Positions 17,959 through 27,348 are shown, numbered from the stretch's first letter. The stretch is 64,000 nucleotides of DNA from Ensifer adhaerens (GCF_013283195.1 NZ_JABEKT010000002.1:1116001-1180000); one strand, 5' to 3'. Numbers and translations: made by a program. The notes: a model not told the origin generated them from the letters alone.

Positions 17959-18764
17959 CTGCCATTGCTGTCACCATTGCGGGGTCCGATTCCGGCGGCG
18001 GAGCGGGAATCCAGGCAGACCTGAAGACTTTTTCCGCTCTCGGCGCCTATGGGGCAAGCGTCATCACGGCGATCACCGCACAGAACACCCGAGGTGTGAC
18101 GGCCGTCGAGGATATCTCGCCGGCGATTGTCGAGGCTCAAATTGATGCGGTGTTTTCGGACCTTGCTGTTGGAGCGGTGAAGATCGGCATGGTGTCTCGC
18201 GAGGAAACAATCGCCGTAATCGCCAAGGGGCTTCGGCGATATGGCAAGATGGCAGTGCTCGATCCCGTGATGGTGGCCACATCAGGTGACGCTCTACTGC
18301 GCCCGGATGCCATTGCGGCGCTTCGCGAGGAGTTGCTGCCGATGGCGCTGGTTGCAACGCCGAACCTGCCGGAAGCGGCATTGCTGACCGGGCGCTCGAT
18401 TGCGACGGATGAGACTGAGATGGCCCATCAGGCCGAGATCATTCTAAAAGCTGGCGCGCGCTCGGTTCTGATCAAAGGCGGGCACGGGGACGGCCCCGAG
18501 GCGACGGATATCTTCTTTGATGGGGGAGAGCCTGTTCGGTTGACGGCGCAGCGCATTGAAACCACGAATGACCACGGTACGGGCTGCACTCTGTCGGCGG
18601 CGATTGCCGCCGGGCTGGCACGCGGGCTTTCCTTGGCGGATGCCGTAATCGCTGCCAAGGATTATCTGCACGGTGCCATCGTTGCCGCCGGAGAACTAAA
18701 AGTCGGACAGGGGCGGGGACCGGTCCATCACTTCCACCGCTGGTGGCAGCCCGATGCTCGCTAG
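17955..18764 (+). CDS. thiD: Hydroxymethylpyrimidine / phosphomethylpyrimidine kinase
   Basis: A 269-residue ribokinase-family enzyme that phosphorylates HMP twice to HMP-diphosphate, the partner for ThiE. Matches include the N-terminal [20 protein letters not shown], the VKIGM region, [34 protein letters not shown] and the catalytic anion hole [17 protein letters not shown]. The start overlaps the thiE stop by four bases (ATGA), and its own stop overlaps the next transporter gene by eleven bases. This extends the coupling into the TRAP permease. Confidence 0.95.
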   Translation: MTAIAVTIAGSDSGGGAGIQADLKTFSALGAYGASVITAITAQNTRGVTAVEDISPAIVEAQIDAVFSDLAVGAVKIGMVSREETIAVIAKGLRRYGKMAVLDPVMVATSGDALLRPDAIAALREELLPMALVATPNLPEAALLTGRSIATDETEMAHQAEIILKAGARSVLIKGGHGDGPEATDIFFDGGEPVRLTAQRIETTNDHGTGCTLSAAIAAGLARGLSLADAVIAAKDYLHGAIVAAGELKVGQGRGPVHHFHRWWQPDAR

Positions 18765-20643
18765 CATGGCGCAAGCTCTGTCGCTGCGGCTGGAGCGAGC
18801 GCTCGAGCTTGCCGGGGCGTTGACGCTTGCGGTCCTGCTCGCGACCGTGACGGTTTCCGTCGCTCTTCGGTTTGTTGCTGCAAGCGGCTTTACCGGTGCG
18901 GAAGAAGCGGCAAGTTGGCTGCTGGTAACGCTTGTCTCGATTGGGCTACCGCTCGCTTCGACGGCGAAGGGGTTGCGGATCGATTTATTCGAGGGACGGT
19001 CGGCGTCTAGAGATGGCCGTGATCACGGACCATCGGCGCGCGACTTGGAGCTCATCGTCGACGACGGGGGTACCAAGCCATTTTCGTCGAAAAAAAGCTT
19101 CATGCGCCGGGATCTGCGCACTTTGTTTTCCGGCGCCATCACTCTGGTCGCCTGCATCGTCGTGATATCCGGCAGCGGAAAGGCGGCGCTCGATCTCGGC
19201 GGTGTTTCGCCCTCGCTCGGCCTTTCCGAGGGACTGCGCCCGGCCATGCTGAGCGCCGGAGGAGTGCTGGCGATTGTCGCGATCCTGCTCCGCCACGTCG
19301 CGGACGGCCGGCTTGTCGCGTTCGCCTCGATGCTTGCGATTGCTGTGGGATTACATTGGGCGGTCGGCGCGGTGCCACCTTTGGACCTGGTGTCGCCGAG
19401 CTTCATGCTGTGCTGTCTTGCACTTGTGGCAATTCTCGCCGGAACGCCGCTCCCCCATGCTTTCATCGCTGCGGCCTATGTTACCGTCGCATTCGGCGCG
19501 CCGATGCCGGAGGAGGCGATGGCGGCGACCACATTGTCCGGCCTGTCGCGCTATCTTCTGACCGCCATTCCATTTTTCCTGCTCGCCGGCGCGCTTTTGA
19601 CTGCGTCAGGGATCGCCAGTGACCTAGTTTGCTTTGCCGCCGCCCTTGTCGGCCACCGCCGCGCCGGGCTCGGTCAAACCGTACTGCTGACAGGTGTTCT
19701 GTTTTCCGGAGCCTCCGGCTCGTCGATCGCCAATGCGGCCTTCGGCACTGCCGCCTTCATGCCGCAGCTAACAGCGCACGGCACGCCGCCTGCGCGCGCC
19801 GGCGCGCTGATTGCTGCCGTCTCGGTGCTCGACAATATCATCCCGCCATCGATCGCCTTTCTGATTCTGGCGGCAGCCGCGGACTTGTCGACCGGCAAGC
19901 TTCTGGCCGGGGGCTTCGTGGCGGGTCTGCTCATGGCAGCTACGCTTGCCGTTGCCATCCACGTAAACGGCGCGACGACGGCGCGCACCGCCAGGGCATC
20001 CGCCGGAGAGTCCCGACGGCTCGGTGTACGGGCGCTGCCCGCCTTCGGTCTCGGAATCATCGTCGTCGCCGGTATTCGCGCCGGCGTGGTCTCACCCACG
20101 GAAGCTGCAGCGCTTGCGGCGGCCTATACCCTGATCGCAGCTTTCTTGAAGCGGACAGCCGTTTACGAGGTCTGCGCCGCTTTCCGCCAATCGGCGCGCG
20201 AAACCACCGCGATCCTGCTGTTGATCGGTTCGGCCGCGCCCTTCGCATTTCTCATCGCGGTTGATGGCGTTGCGGCTCACCTGTCGTCTGCAGCGAGTTG
20301 GCTCGGGTCCAATCCGTTCCTTGTGATTGCCGCGCTCAATCCCCTCTTGCTCGGTGTTGGGCTCTTCCTCGATATCGGCGCAGCGATCCTGCTGTTCGCG
20401 CCCTTGACGCTGCCGATCGCCGTTTCCGCCGGCATCGATCCAATTCATTTCGGCGTCATCCTGGTCGTCAATCTGATGATCGGCGGTTTGACACCACCCG
20501 TCGGCATCCTCGTGCAGACCGTCGGCAACGCTTCCGGCGTGCCCGCGGTCGCGCTGTTTGCCGCGTCGCGGCCCTATCTGCTCGCACTGTTATCGGCACT
20601 TGGACTTCTCAGTTTTTCCGCAGCACTCGTTGCCTGTTTTTGA
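18754..20643 (+). CDS. Fused TRAP transporter permease (DctQ-DctM)
   Basis: A 629-residue membrane protein. The first about 200 residues hold the small DctQ-like subunit (VTVSVALRFVAASGFTGAEEAASWLLV), and the rest is the large DctM-like transport subunit (LSGLSRYLLTAIPFFLLAGA, GASGSSIANAAFGTAAFMPQ, DNIIPPSIAFLILA, NLMIGGLTPPVGILVQTVG). Fused QM permeases are a known TRAP arrangement and move organic acids or amphipathic substrates using an ion gradient. The gene overlaps thiD by eleven bases, so it falls under the same TPP riboswitch. A thiamin precursor such as HET or its carboxylate is the inferred cargo; the sequence does not prove it. Confidence 0.88.
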   Translation: MLASMAQALSLRLERALELAGALTLAVLLATVTVSVALRFVAASGFTGAEEAASWLLVTLVSIGLPLASTAKGLRIDLFEGRSASRDGRDHGPSARDLELIVDDGGTKPFSSKKSFMRRDLRTLFSGAITLVACIVVISGSGKAALDLGGVSPSLGLSEGLRPAMLSAGGVLAIVAILLRHVADGRLVAFASMLAIAVGLHWAVGAVPPLDLVSPSFMLCCLALVAILAGTPLPHAFIAAAYVTVAFGAPMPEEAMAATTLSGLSRYLLTAIPFFLLAGALLTASGIASDLVCFAAALVGHRRAGLGQTVLLTGVLFSGASGSSIANAAFGTAAFMPQLTAHGTPPARAGALIAAVSVLDNIIPPSIAFLILAAAADLSTGKLLAGGFVAGLLMAATLAVAIHVNGATTARTARASAGESRRLGVRALPAFGLGIIVVAGIRAGVVSPTEAAALAAAYTLIAAFLKRTAVYEVCAAFRQSARETTAILLLIGSAAPFAFLIAVDGVAAHLSSAASWLGSNPFLVIAALNPLLLGVGLFLDIGAAILLFAPLTLPIAVSAGIDPIHFGVILVVNLMIGGLTPPVGILVQTVGNASGVPAVALFAASRPYLLALLSALGLLSFSAALVACF

Positions 20644-20663
20644 ACCCTTTGGGAGGGATCGAA

Positions 20664-21665
20664 ATGCTTCGCCTCAATCGCCGTGCGTTCAACCTGAGCC
20701 TGCTTGCCACCGGTGCCGCAGCGCTTGCTACCCCGGCTTTGACGGGCCAGGCCTCCGCCGCACGCCCAGTGCTCATCGCTTCGCTGCTGGGCGAAAACAA
20801 ACCGGAAACCAAGGTCTGGCTCAAGATCCGTGACCTCGTCGAGGCCGCGCTTCCAGGGCGGTTTGCCTTCAACATTGTCCCGAACGCGGCCCTTGGGGGC
20901 GAGAAAGATGTCAACGAGGGGCTGCGGTTGGGCGCCATCCAGGGGAGCTTGTCCACTCTGTCGGCCCTATCTGCCTGGGTGCCCGAGAGCCAGCTCTTCG
21001 ATATGCCGTTTCTCTTCCGCGATGCCGACCATGTCCGCGCGGCAGTCACTTCGAACGCTGGTGACGCGCTGAAGGTGAAGCTTGAGGGTGAGGGCTTCAT
21101 CGTTGGAGATTATGTCAACTACGGTGCGCGGCATCTGCTCGCCAAGGAACCCTTGATGCATCCCGGCGATGTTGCCGGAAAGAGATTGCGCGTCATCCAG
21201 AGCCCGCTTCATGCGGCGCTATGGGAGAGCTTCGGCGCCGTCTCGGTCGGCCTGCCGATCACCGAGACATATAACGCGCTTGCAACGGGCGTCGTCGACG
21301 CCATGGACCTGACGAAGTCGGCATATGCCGGATTCAAGCTCTACGAAGTCGTGCCTGACGTGATCGAGACTGGCCACATCTGGGCATCCGGCGCCATCGT
21401 CTTTGCCAAACCCTTCTGGAACAGCCTGACATCTGAGGAGCGGGACGTCTTCCGGCATGCAGCTATAGAGGGCGCGCGGCATTTCAACGCATTGATCGTT
21501 GCCGATGAGGCTGCCTCTGTCGAAACGGCGAAGGCTGCCGGTGCGCGCTTGCATGCCGCCGAAGATCGCGAAGACTGGGTCGCGGGCGCACGAAAGGTTT
21601 GGGCGGCCTACGCCGCGAAGGTCGGCGGCATGGAAGCAATCGAGTCTGTGCAGGCAATGGGTTAG
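20664..21665 (+). CDS. TRAP transporter solute-binding protein, DctP family
   Basis: A 333-residue periplasmic binding protein starting at ATG 20664, with the ribosome site GGGAGG seven bases upstream. A twin-arginine-like leader (RLNRRAFNLSLLATGAAALA) precedes the DctP fold: PNAALGGEKDVNEGLRLG, LFDMPFLFRDADHVRAAV, KRLRVIQSPLHAALWESFGA and GLPITETYNALATGVVDAMD, the substrate-handling motif of the family. It follows the fused permease by 20 bases and is the last gene of the riboswitch-led operon. Presence of both TRAP parts suggests a complete importer. Confidence 0.9.
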   Translation: MLRLNRRAFNLSLLATGAAALATPALTGQASAARPVLIASLLGENKPETKVWLKIRDLVEAALPGRFAFNIVPNAALGGEKDVNEGLRLGAIQGSLSTLSALSAWVPESQLFDMPFLFRDADHVRAAVTSNAGDALKVKLEGEGFIVGDYVNYGARHLLAKEPLMHPGDVAGKRLRVIQSPLHAALWESFGAVSVGLPITETYNALATGVVDAMDLTKSAYAGFKLYEVVPDVIETGHIWASGAIVFAKPFWNSLTSEERDVFRHAAIEGARHFNALIVADEAASVETAKAAGARLHAAEDREDWVAGARKVWAAYAAKVGGMEAIESVQAMG

Positions 21666-21836
21666 GATAGCTTGGCCGGTAAGGCGCGAAAGCTGAAATC
21701 TTCCTGCTGTTTCATAATATTGCTAGACGTTATGACCGTGGTCTGAGCGGCGGCCCGTCCTAGTCTTTGCAGCTGTAAAGCAAACGGGGGTTGCTTGGGA
21801 GTGCCGAGCCGAGCCCCAGCAAGGAAAGGACGGACC

Positions 21837-22949
21837 ATGACCGAGGATAGCGTTTTTTACGTCGGTGTCGATGTCTCGAAAGCCAAGCACGCGATCGCAA
21901 TTGCCGAGAGCGGACGCAATGGAGAAGTTCGGTATTTCGGCGAGATCGAGGCGACGCCGGCGGCCGTGGAACGGTTCGTGCGCAAGTTGGAGAGCAAGTC
22001 TCGACGCCTGCACTTCTGCTACGAAGCGGGTCCGACCGGTTATGGGCTTTATCGCCAGCTCGTTGAACTCGGCCACCGCTGTGATGTCGTCGCGCCCTCG
22101 CTGATCCCGAAGCGGGCGGGCGAACGGGTCAAGACGAACCGGCGCGATGCGGTCAGCCTGGCGCGGCTTTTGCGGGCAGATGAGTTGAAGGGAATATGGG
22201 TTCCCGACACGGTGCATGAAGCGGTGCGCGATCTGGTGCGGGTGCGGGCCGCAGCGAGCGAAGATTTGCGCAAGAAACGCCAGCAACTGCTCTCGTTCCT
22301 GCTGCGCCATGGCCGCGTGTTTACTGGCCACAAGAATTGGAGCCGTGCGCATGTCCGCTGGCTGGCGTCACAGAAGTTCGATCACCCGGTCCAGCAAATC
22401 GTCTTCCAGGACCAGATCGACGCGATCACCGATGCGCAGAACCGGCTGGCGCGGCTGGATGCTCAGCTGGCCGAGCTGGTGCCGAGTTGGTCTATGGCAG
22501 CGGTGGTCACGGCCTATCAGGCGCTTCGCGGCGTCTCTTTCCTTGTTGCCGTCACCTTCGTCAGCCAAGTCGGCGATGTACGCCGCTTCGACAACCCGCG
22601 GCAGTTGATGGCTTTCCTGGGCCTCGTACCCTCGGAACGGTCGACTGGCGAGACGGTCAAACGCGGCGGCCTGACGCTGGCCGGAAACCGCCGTGCGCGC
22701 CGCGTCCTGGTCGAGGGCGCCTGGAGCTATCGCCATGCCGCCAGGGTGACGGAAACCATTCGCGTCCGGCTTGAGGGTCTGCCGAAGGCGGTGCGGGAGA
22801 TCGCCTGGAAAGCGCAGACGCGGCTGTGCGGCCGCTACCGGCGCCTGACGGCTGCGGGCAAGAAAAACCCCATCGTCGTTGCGGCGATCGCGCGCGAGAT
22901 GGCAGCGTTCCTGTGGGCCATCGGCCACCAGGTCGAACCGGTGCGCTGA
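21837..22949 (+). CDS. IS110-family transposase (DEDD recombinase)
   Basis: A 370-residue protein starting at ATG 21837, with AAGGA upstream. The N-terminal RuvC-like DEDD domain shows VGVDVSKAKHAIAIAES, CYEAGPTGYGLYRQL and KTNRRDAVSLARLLRADELK. After a helical linker, the C-terminal Transposase_20 domain has FLGLVPSERSTGE and KRGGLTLAGNRRARRVLVEG. Length and domain order fit a complete enzyme. Known relatives are guided by a bridge RNA from the element's non-coding end; that RNA is not proven here. Confidence 0.93.
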   Translation: MTEDSVFYVGVDVSKAKHAIAIAESGRNGEVRYFGEIEATPAAVERFVRKLESKSRRLHFCYEAGPTGYGLYRQLVELGHRCDVVAPSLIPKRAGERVKTNRRDAVSLARLLRADELKGIWVPDTVHEAVRDLVRVRAAASEDLRKKRQQLLSFLLRHGRVFTGHKNWSRAHVRWLASQKFDHPVQQIVFQDQIDAITDAQNRLARLDAQLAELVPSWSMAAVVTAYQALRGVSFLVAVTFVSQVGDVRRFDNPRQLMAFLGLVPSERSTGETVKRGGLTLAGNRRARRVLVEGAWSYRHAARVTETIRVRLEGLPKAVREIAWKAQTRLCGRYRRLTAAGKKNPIVVAAIAREMAAFLWAIGHQVEPVR

Positions 22950-22974
22950 CGATGCGGTGCGCTGCTCCCTTAAA

Positions 22975-23045
22975 GGTCCAAGTTGCAACCAGCTGCCCCC
23001 CAGCGCGGGCGCCGCCTCATTGAGGGGCTTTGCCCGCGCCGGAGC
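22975..23045 (+). ncRNA. Candidate structured RNA (bridge-RNA-like) at the IS110 right end
   Basis: An eight-pair stem GCGCGGGC (23003-23010) with GCCCGCGC (23032-23039) encloses an inner hairpin CCTC-ATT-GAGG (23015-23025), leaving unpaired side loops. This is the kind of stem with internal loops seen in IS110-family bridge RNAs. No T-run follows, which argues against a simple terminator. It begins some 50 bases after the transposase stop. It may instead be a chance GC-rich hairpin. Confidence 0.35.
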
Positions 23046-23060
23046 CTCGGCGGACATCAG

Positions 23061-23250
23061 GGGCAGCACGGAGACGGGATGGGCCGCGGTGGGGAATTCC
23101 CGGCGACCCTATGTGGCTGGACATCAGATTCCAACGCCCGACTTCTAGACAGGGATGGCCCAAGACGAATTACGGAAGTGCGGTAACCAACCCGCGGATA
23201 AGAGCTGGATCAACCGTCGTCTGAAGGCCCATCCCGTCCCCGTGCTGCCC
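23061..23250. repeat. 25-base inverted repeat pair
   Basis: The arm at 23061-23085 (GGGCAGCACGGAGACGGG onward) recurs in inverted orientation at 23226-23250 with a single mismatch, separated by 140 bases. In both orientations the arm would read GQHGDGMG in an open frame, but neither frame resembles a known protein. It follows the IS110 element; it may be related to the element's end or its target, or be the scar of an earlier insertion. The remainder of 22950-23417 shows no gene I can support. Confidence 0.6.
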
Positions 23251-23417
23251 CATCAGCGGTAACAAAATCGGTGTCAAAGACATGGACGCATAAGTGCGCG
23301 TATCACCCTTGACCACGGTCATAAGAGGGTTTTCACTGCCATGCTCGCGGTTTAGAGTGTCGCGAATCGCATGCCACAGGTTGACGAATGCAGGGTCCAC
23401 AACACAACCACGCGCCG

Positions 23418-24347
23418 ATGAAATCGAGCATCGCTCATCTTCCTGAGCGTATGCAGCGGGAACTCGCTCGCATCGTCGAGGTTCTGCATGAGGAGTTCGA
23501 GGACGCGCTGAAGGACGGCACCGCCGACTTTAAGAAGCGCGGCCGCATTCTGAAGATAATTTTGTTCGGTTCTCACGCTCGCGGAAACTGGGTCGATGAG
23601 CCGCACACGAAAAAGGGTTACCGCTCGGACTACGATATCCTTGTTGTTGTGAACAACAGTAAGTTGACGGATTTCGCACGTTATTGGGCGAAGGCACAGG
23701 ATCGTCTGCTGCGGCTGTCGGGGATCGAAACACCCACTAGCTTGATCGTGCACTCCCGGCGCGAGGTGAATACCGCTCTCTATGACGGACGGTACTTCTT
23801 TGTTGACATTCGACGGGACGGCGTAGTGCTCTACGAACTCGATGATGAGCCTTTAGCAATGCCGAAACCGCTGACACCGGCAGATGCGCGTCGTGTGGCG
23901 AAAGAGCATTACGAAACCCGGATAGTTACTGCGGTTAACTTTTTGCAGCTCTCTCGTTCCGCGGCGACGGCGAGCATGTGGAAAGAGGCCTCCTTTCTTT
24001 TGCATCAGTCAATCGAGCAAGCCTACGCCACCGTGTTACTGGTACTGACGAACTACAGCCCTGCATCCCACAATCTGAAATTCCTGCGCGGTCTTGCTGA
24101 AGAGCAGTACAGGGAATTGGCTGAGGTCTGGAGGGTTGATCATCAGCGCTTCGTTTCTTGGTTTAATATCGTCAACGAAGCCTATGTAAAAGCACGTTAT
24201 TCTCGGCACTATGAAATCACCGAGGAAGCATTGGTGTGGCTACTCGCCCGGACCGCGATGCTGATCGATCTAGTAGAAAAAGCCTGCCGCTCCCACCTTG
24301 AAAGACTCAAAGCAGAAGACGAAAGCGCTGGGAAGCTTCTAGAATAG
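23418..24347 (+). CDS. Nucleotidyltransferase-HEPN fusion protein
   Basis: A 309-residue protein beginning at ATG 23418 (MKSSIAHLPE). The N-terminal domain is a minimal nucleotidyltransferase: LFGSHARGNW, then SDYDILVVV gives the G-S-x-D-x-D metal site (about residues 50-82). The C-terminal part is a HEPN domain (KEASFLLHQSIEQAYATVLL, HNLKFL, EAYVKARYSRHYEIT). HEPN ribonucleases carry R-x4-6-H; here only RYSRH is seen, so RNase activity is doubtful. Fused MNT-HEPN proteins have been linked to toxin-antitoxin, defence or antibiotic nucleotidylation functions. No partner gene is present; the neighbour is an IS110 element. Confidence 0.8.
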   Translation: MKSSIAHLPERMQRELARIVEVLHEEFEDALKDGTADFKKRGRILKIILFGSHARGNWVDEPHTKKGYRSDYDILVVVNNSKLTDFARYWAKAQDRLLRLSGIETPTSLIVHSRREVNTALYDGRYFFVDIRRDGVVLYELDDEPLAMPKPLTPADARRVAKEHYETRIVTAVNFLQLSRSAATASMWKEASFLLHQSIEQAYATVLLVLTNYSPASHNLKFLRGLAEEQYRELAEVWRVDHQRFVSWFNIVNEAYVKARYSRHYEITEEALVWLLARTAMLIDLVEKACRSHLERLKAEDESAGKLLE

Positions 24348-24484
24348 AAAGAGATATCAGTTAGTTGTGCTGCGATCTTGATATTCTTCCTTGGCTTTTC
24401 GATCGAAACGCGTTGGGGCGCTCGATGGCGCTGAAGGGCGAAGTGACCTTAGCTGGGTTCTCCGCCCGCCAAGTCCTCATGATG

Positions 24485-25537
24485 TTAGGTCACGCGCCGG
24501 CCCCTATCGTCGAACACATGCAGGTCCTTGGCCTTCGCTCCGACCACGACATGGTCGTCGATCTGCCTTACCGAGCGTCCAGGAACTCGGAACACTAGAT
24601 CCTGACCATTGGCGAATTTGCCGTGCACATAGCTTTCTGCGCCGACAAGTTCGATGCTGTCGATGCGGACCTTGGCGGTGAAATCCAAGTCTGCTGCGTC
24701 CGGTTCACAGACTGTGAGGTCTTCCGGGCGGATGCCGATGGTGAATGCGCCTGTTGGTTTCGGCACATTGGGTAAGATCGACCAGCCTTCAAGAGTTTCA
24801 GCATGTTTGAGCAGATTCATCGACGGCGAGCCGATAAACGTTGCCACAAAGGTCGTTGCCGGCTTTTCGTAGAGTTCGATTGGCGATCCGACCTGCTCGA
24901 TCTGTCCGCCGTTGACCACCACCAGCTTATCGGCAAGCGTCATGGCCTCCATCTGGTCGTGCGTCACGTAAACGCTGGTCGTGCCAAGAGACCGCTGCAA
25001 CCGTTTGATTTCGATGCGCATCTGGCCCCTCAGCTTTGCATCGAGATTGGAGAGCGGTTCATCGAACAGGAACGCAGCCGGTTCGCGCACGATCGCACGT
25101 CCCATGGCGACGCGCTGGCGTTGACCGCCGGAAAGCTGGCGCGGTTTGCGCTGGAGATAGGGTTCGATCTCTAGGGTTTTTGCAGCCTTGGCGATACGGC
25201 GTTCGATCTCGTCCTTCGGCGTGTTGCGGTTCTTCAGCCCATAGGCAAGGTTCTGATGCACGGTCATATGCGGGTAGAGCGCGTAGTTTTGAAACACCAT
25301 CGCGATGTCGCGCTCGGCCGGTTCCAGATCATTGACCGTTCGGTCGCCAATGGCGATCTCGCCGGAGCTGATGCTTTCGAGACCTGCGATCATACGCAGA
25401 AGGGTGGACTTTCCGCATCCGGAAGGGCCGACCAGGACGACGAGTTCGCCATCATCGATCTCGAGGGATACACCCTTGATCGCCTCGATATTGCCGCCAT
25501 AGACCTTGCGGACATTGTTTAAGGTAATTTGAGCCAT
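24485..25537 (-). CDS. ugpC: sn-Glycerol-3-phosphate ABC transporter ATPase
   Basis: A 350-residue ATPase of the MalK/UgpC type. It has Walker [10 protein letters not shown], the Q-loop [10 protein letters not shown], signature [14 protein letters not shown], Walker [11 protein letters not shown] and switch [11 protein letters not shown]. The C-terminal regulatory OB domain carries GIRPEDL near residue 265. It powers import by UgpA-UgpE. The ATG overlaps the ugpE stop by one base (TAATG). A dedicated ugpQ diesterase gene is not present next to it. Confidence 0.93.
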   Translation of the reverse strand: MAQITLNNVRKVYGGNIEAIKGVSLEIDDGELVVLVGPSGCGKSTLLRMIAGLESISSGEIAIGDRTVNDLEPAERDIAMVFQNYALYPHMTVHQNLAYGLKNRNTPKDEIERRIAKAAKTLEIEPYLQRKPRQLSGGQRQRVAMGRAIVREPAAFLFDEPLSNLDAKLRGQMRIEIKRLQRSLGTTSVYVTHDQMEAMTLADKLVVVNGGQIEQVGSPIELYEKPATTFVATFIGSPSMNLLKHAETLEGWSILPNVPKPTGAFTIGIRPEDLTVCEPDAADLDFTAKVRIDSIELVGAESYVHGKFANGQDLVFRVPGRSVRQIDDHVVVGAKAKDLHVFDDRGRRVT

Positions 25538-26385
25538 TACTTCTCAGTCTCCACAAGTCCTTTGACGAACCAGCGCTGCATCAGGACGACGACGAGGATC
25601 GGCGGGATGATCGCCAGGATCGCCGTCACCATCACGTAGTTCCAGGGGGTCGAGGCGTCGGTGAAATCGACCATGCGGCGCAGGCCGATGATGATGGTGT
25701 TCATCTTGGCATCGTTGGTCACCAGCAACGGCCAGAGATATTGCGTCCAGCCATAGATGAAGAGGATGACGAACAGCGCTGCAATGTTGGTTTTTGAAAG
25801 CGGAAGCAGGATGTCGCGCATGAAACGAAACGGGCCGGCATTGTCAATGCGGGCCGCTTCCACAAGCTCTCCCGGGATCGTCAGAAAGAATTGCCGGAAG
25901 AGAAATGTCGCCGTTGCCGACGCCATCAGCGGTAGCGTCAGGCCGGCATAGGTGTCGATCAGGCCGAGGTCGACGATCACCTTGTATGTGGGCAGGATGC
26001 GCACCTCGACCGGAAGCATCAGCGTAATGAAGATCATCCAGAAGAAAAACATCTTCAGCGGAAAGCGGAAGAACACGATCGCGAAAGCCGACAGGAAGGA
26101 GATGACGATCTTGCCGACCGCGATCGCAGTGGCAACGACGGTCGAATTGAACAAGAGCCGTTCAAGGCTGACACCGACAACGCGCTCGACCCCACCGGAC
26201 ATGGCCTCCGTATAGTTCTCGGTCAGATGATCACCGATTGCCAGCGACACCGGCGGACGGATAATTTCGACTGAGGTGCGGGTGGAGGCAACGAAGGTGT
26301 AGTAGATCGGAAAGGCGACGATGATGACGCCGATGATCAGCACGAGATGGCCGATGAAATTGGCGATGGGACGTTTTTCAATCAT
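25537..26385 (-). CDS. ugpE: sn-Glycerol-3-phosphate ABC transporter permease UgpE
   Basis: A 282-residue inner-membrane permease with about six hydrophobic helices, starting [19 protein letters not shown]. The EAA motif is [20 protein letters not shown], placed as usual in the second-last cytoplasmic loop. [13 protein letters not shown] stretch is typical of UgpE/MalG-type partners. It is ten bases downstream of ugpA and overlaps ugpC. Confidence 0.93.
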   Translation of the reverse strand: MIEKRPIANFIGHLVLIIGVIIVAFPIYYTFVASTRTSVEIIRPPVSLAIGDHLTENYTEAMSGGVERVVGVSLERLLFNSTVVATAIAVGKIVISFLSAFAIVFFRFPLKMFFFWMIFITLMLPVEVRILPTYKVIVDLGLIDTYAGLTLPLMASATATFLFRQFFLTIPGELVEAARIDNAGPFRFMRDILLPLSKTNIAALFVILFIYGWTQYLWPLLVTNDAKMNTIIIGLRRMVDFTDASTPWNYVMVTAILAIIPPILVVVLMQRWFVKGLVETEK

Positions 26386-26394
26386 CTGATCGCC

Positions 26395-27276
26395 TCATGA
26401 GTAGTGAACCCGCTTCTCGACGAAGCGGAACTGGAACGCCGTCAATGCGACGACTATGACCATGAGAATGACCGACTGCGCCGCAGAGCTGCCGAGGTTG
26501 AGATTGACGAAGCCATCATTGTAGACCTTGTAGACGAGCGTTTCCGTCGCCTTTGCCGGGCCGCCGCCGGTCACTGCATGGATAATGCCGAACGTGTCGA
26601 AGAAGGCGTAGACCGTGTTGACCACGAGCAGGAAGAAGGTTGTGGGCGCCAGCAGCGGGAAGACGATCGTCCAGAAACGCCGCGCGCCTCGTGCGCCATC
26701 TATCGAAGCAGCCTCGATCAGCGATTTCGGGATCGCCTGCAGTCCGGCGACGAAGAACAGGAAATTATAGCTGATCTGCTTCCAGGCGGCCGCAACGATG
26801 ACCAGGACCATGGCCTGATTACCGTTCAGGAGCGGATCCCAGGCAAAGCCGTTCCGCCGCAGGATATAGGCAAATGTGCCCATCGCCGGATTGAACATGA
26901 AGAGCCACAGCATGCCGGCCACGGCTGGTGCGACCGCATAGGGCCAGATCAGCAGCGTGCGATAGACGTTTCTGCCGCGAACCACCCGGTCTGCCGCCGT
27001 TGCCAACAAAAGGGCCATGCCCATCGACAGCAGTGCCGTTGCCAGGCTGAAGCCGACAGTCACTTCCAGGGAGTGGAGATAATCCGGATTTGAAAGCACG
27101 GCGCGAAAGTTGGCGAGGCCGACGAAACCGGATTTCAGGCCGAACGGGTCTTCACGCAGCACCGATTGATAAAGAGCCTGGCTCGCCGGCCAAAAGAAGA
27201 AGATGACCGTAAGCACGATCTGCGGCGCGAGCAGGAGATAAGGCAGGATTTTATTGGGAAAGACGACAGGCTGCAA
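26395..27276 (-). CDS. ugpA: sn-Glycerol-3-phosphate ABC transporter permease UgpA
   Basis: A 293-residue permease of the MalF/UgpA type: N-terminal [20 protein letters not shown], loop [13 protein letters not shown], and EAA motif [21 protein letters not shown]. About six membrane segments are visible. It pairs with UgpE to form the channel. The gap of 72 bases from ugpB contains a hairpin, described separately. Confidence 0.93.
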   Translation of the reverse strand: MQPVVFPNKILPYLLLAPQIVLTVIFFFWPASQALYQSVLREDPFGLKSGFVGLANFRAVLSNPDYLHSLEVTVGFSLATALLSMGMALLLATAADRVVRGRNVYRTLLIWPYAVAPAVAGMLWLFMFNPAMGTFAYILRRNGFAWDPLLNGNQAMVLVIVAAAWKQISYNFLFFVAGLQAIPKSLIEAASIDGARGARRFWTIVFPLLAPTTFFLLVVNTVYAFFDTFGIIHAVTGGGPAKATETLVYKVYNDGFVNLNLGSSAAQSVILMVIVVALTAFQFRFVEKRVHYS

Positions 27277-27304
27277 AGCGGCCCCCTTCTTTGCATGAGG
27301 AGAT

Positions 27305-27334
27305 GACCCACCCTGGGTGGTGCCGGGGTGGGTC
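27305..27334 (-). promoter_or_regulatory. Intergenic hairpin between ugpB and ugpA
   Basis: GACCCACCC at 27305-27313 pairs perfectly with GGGTGGGTC at 27326-27334 across a 12-base loop. No T-run follows on the minus strand, so it is unlikely to be a full terminator. Such hairpins after a binding-protein gene commonly protect its mRNA or partly attenuate transcription, giving more binding protein than permease. Confidence 0.6.
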
Positions 27335-27348
27335 TGCTTTTGCGTCGT

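Larger units (their letters stand above)
21700..23050. mobile_element. IS110-family insertion sequence (ends approximate)
   Basis: A single IS110-type transposase gene is flanked by non-coding sequence rich in hairpins. On the left a CCGTCCT near 21756 can pair with AGGACGG just before the start codon, and AAGCAA-N7-TTGCTT sits at about 21778. On the right a strong stem-loop lies at 23003-23039. IS110 elements lack terminal inverted repeats and usually make no target duplication, so the ends cannot be set from one copy. It lies downstream of the TRAP binding-protein gene and does not break it. Confidence 0.65.

Noticed and set aside
20298-20663. A 122-residue N-terminal extension of the DctP protein
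   Set aside because: The extension reads arginine-rich out of frame through the permease gene. The ATG at 20664 has a perfect ribosome site and a signal peptide.
23170-23400. A 76-residue minus-strand frame next to the IS110 element
   Set aside because: No ribosome site or family. Part of it is the inverted-repeat arm, which reads the same peptide on both strands by symmetry.
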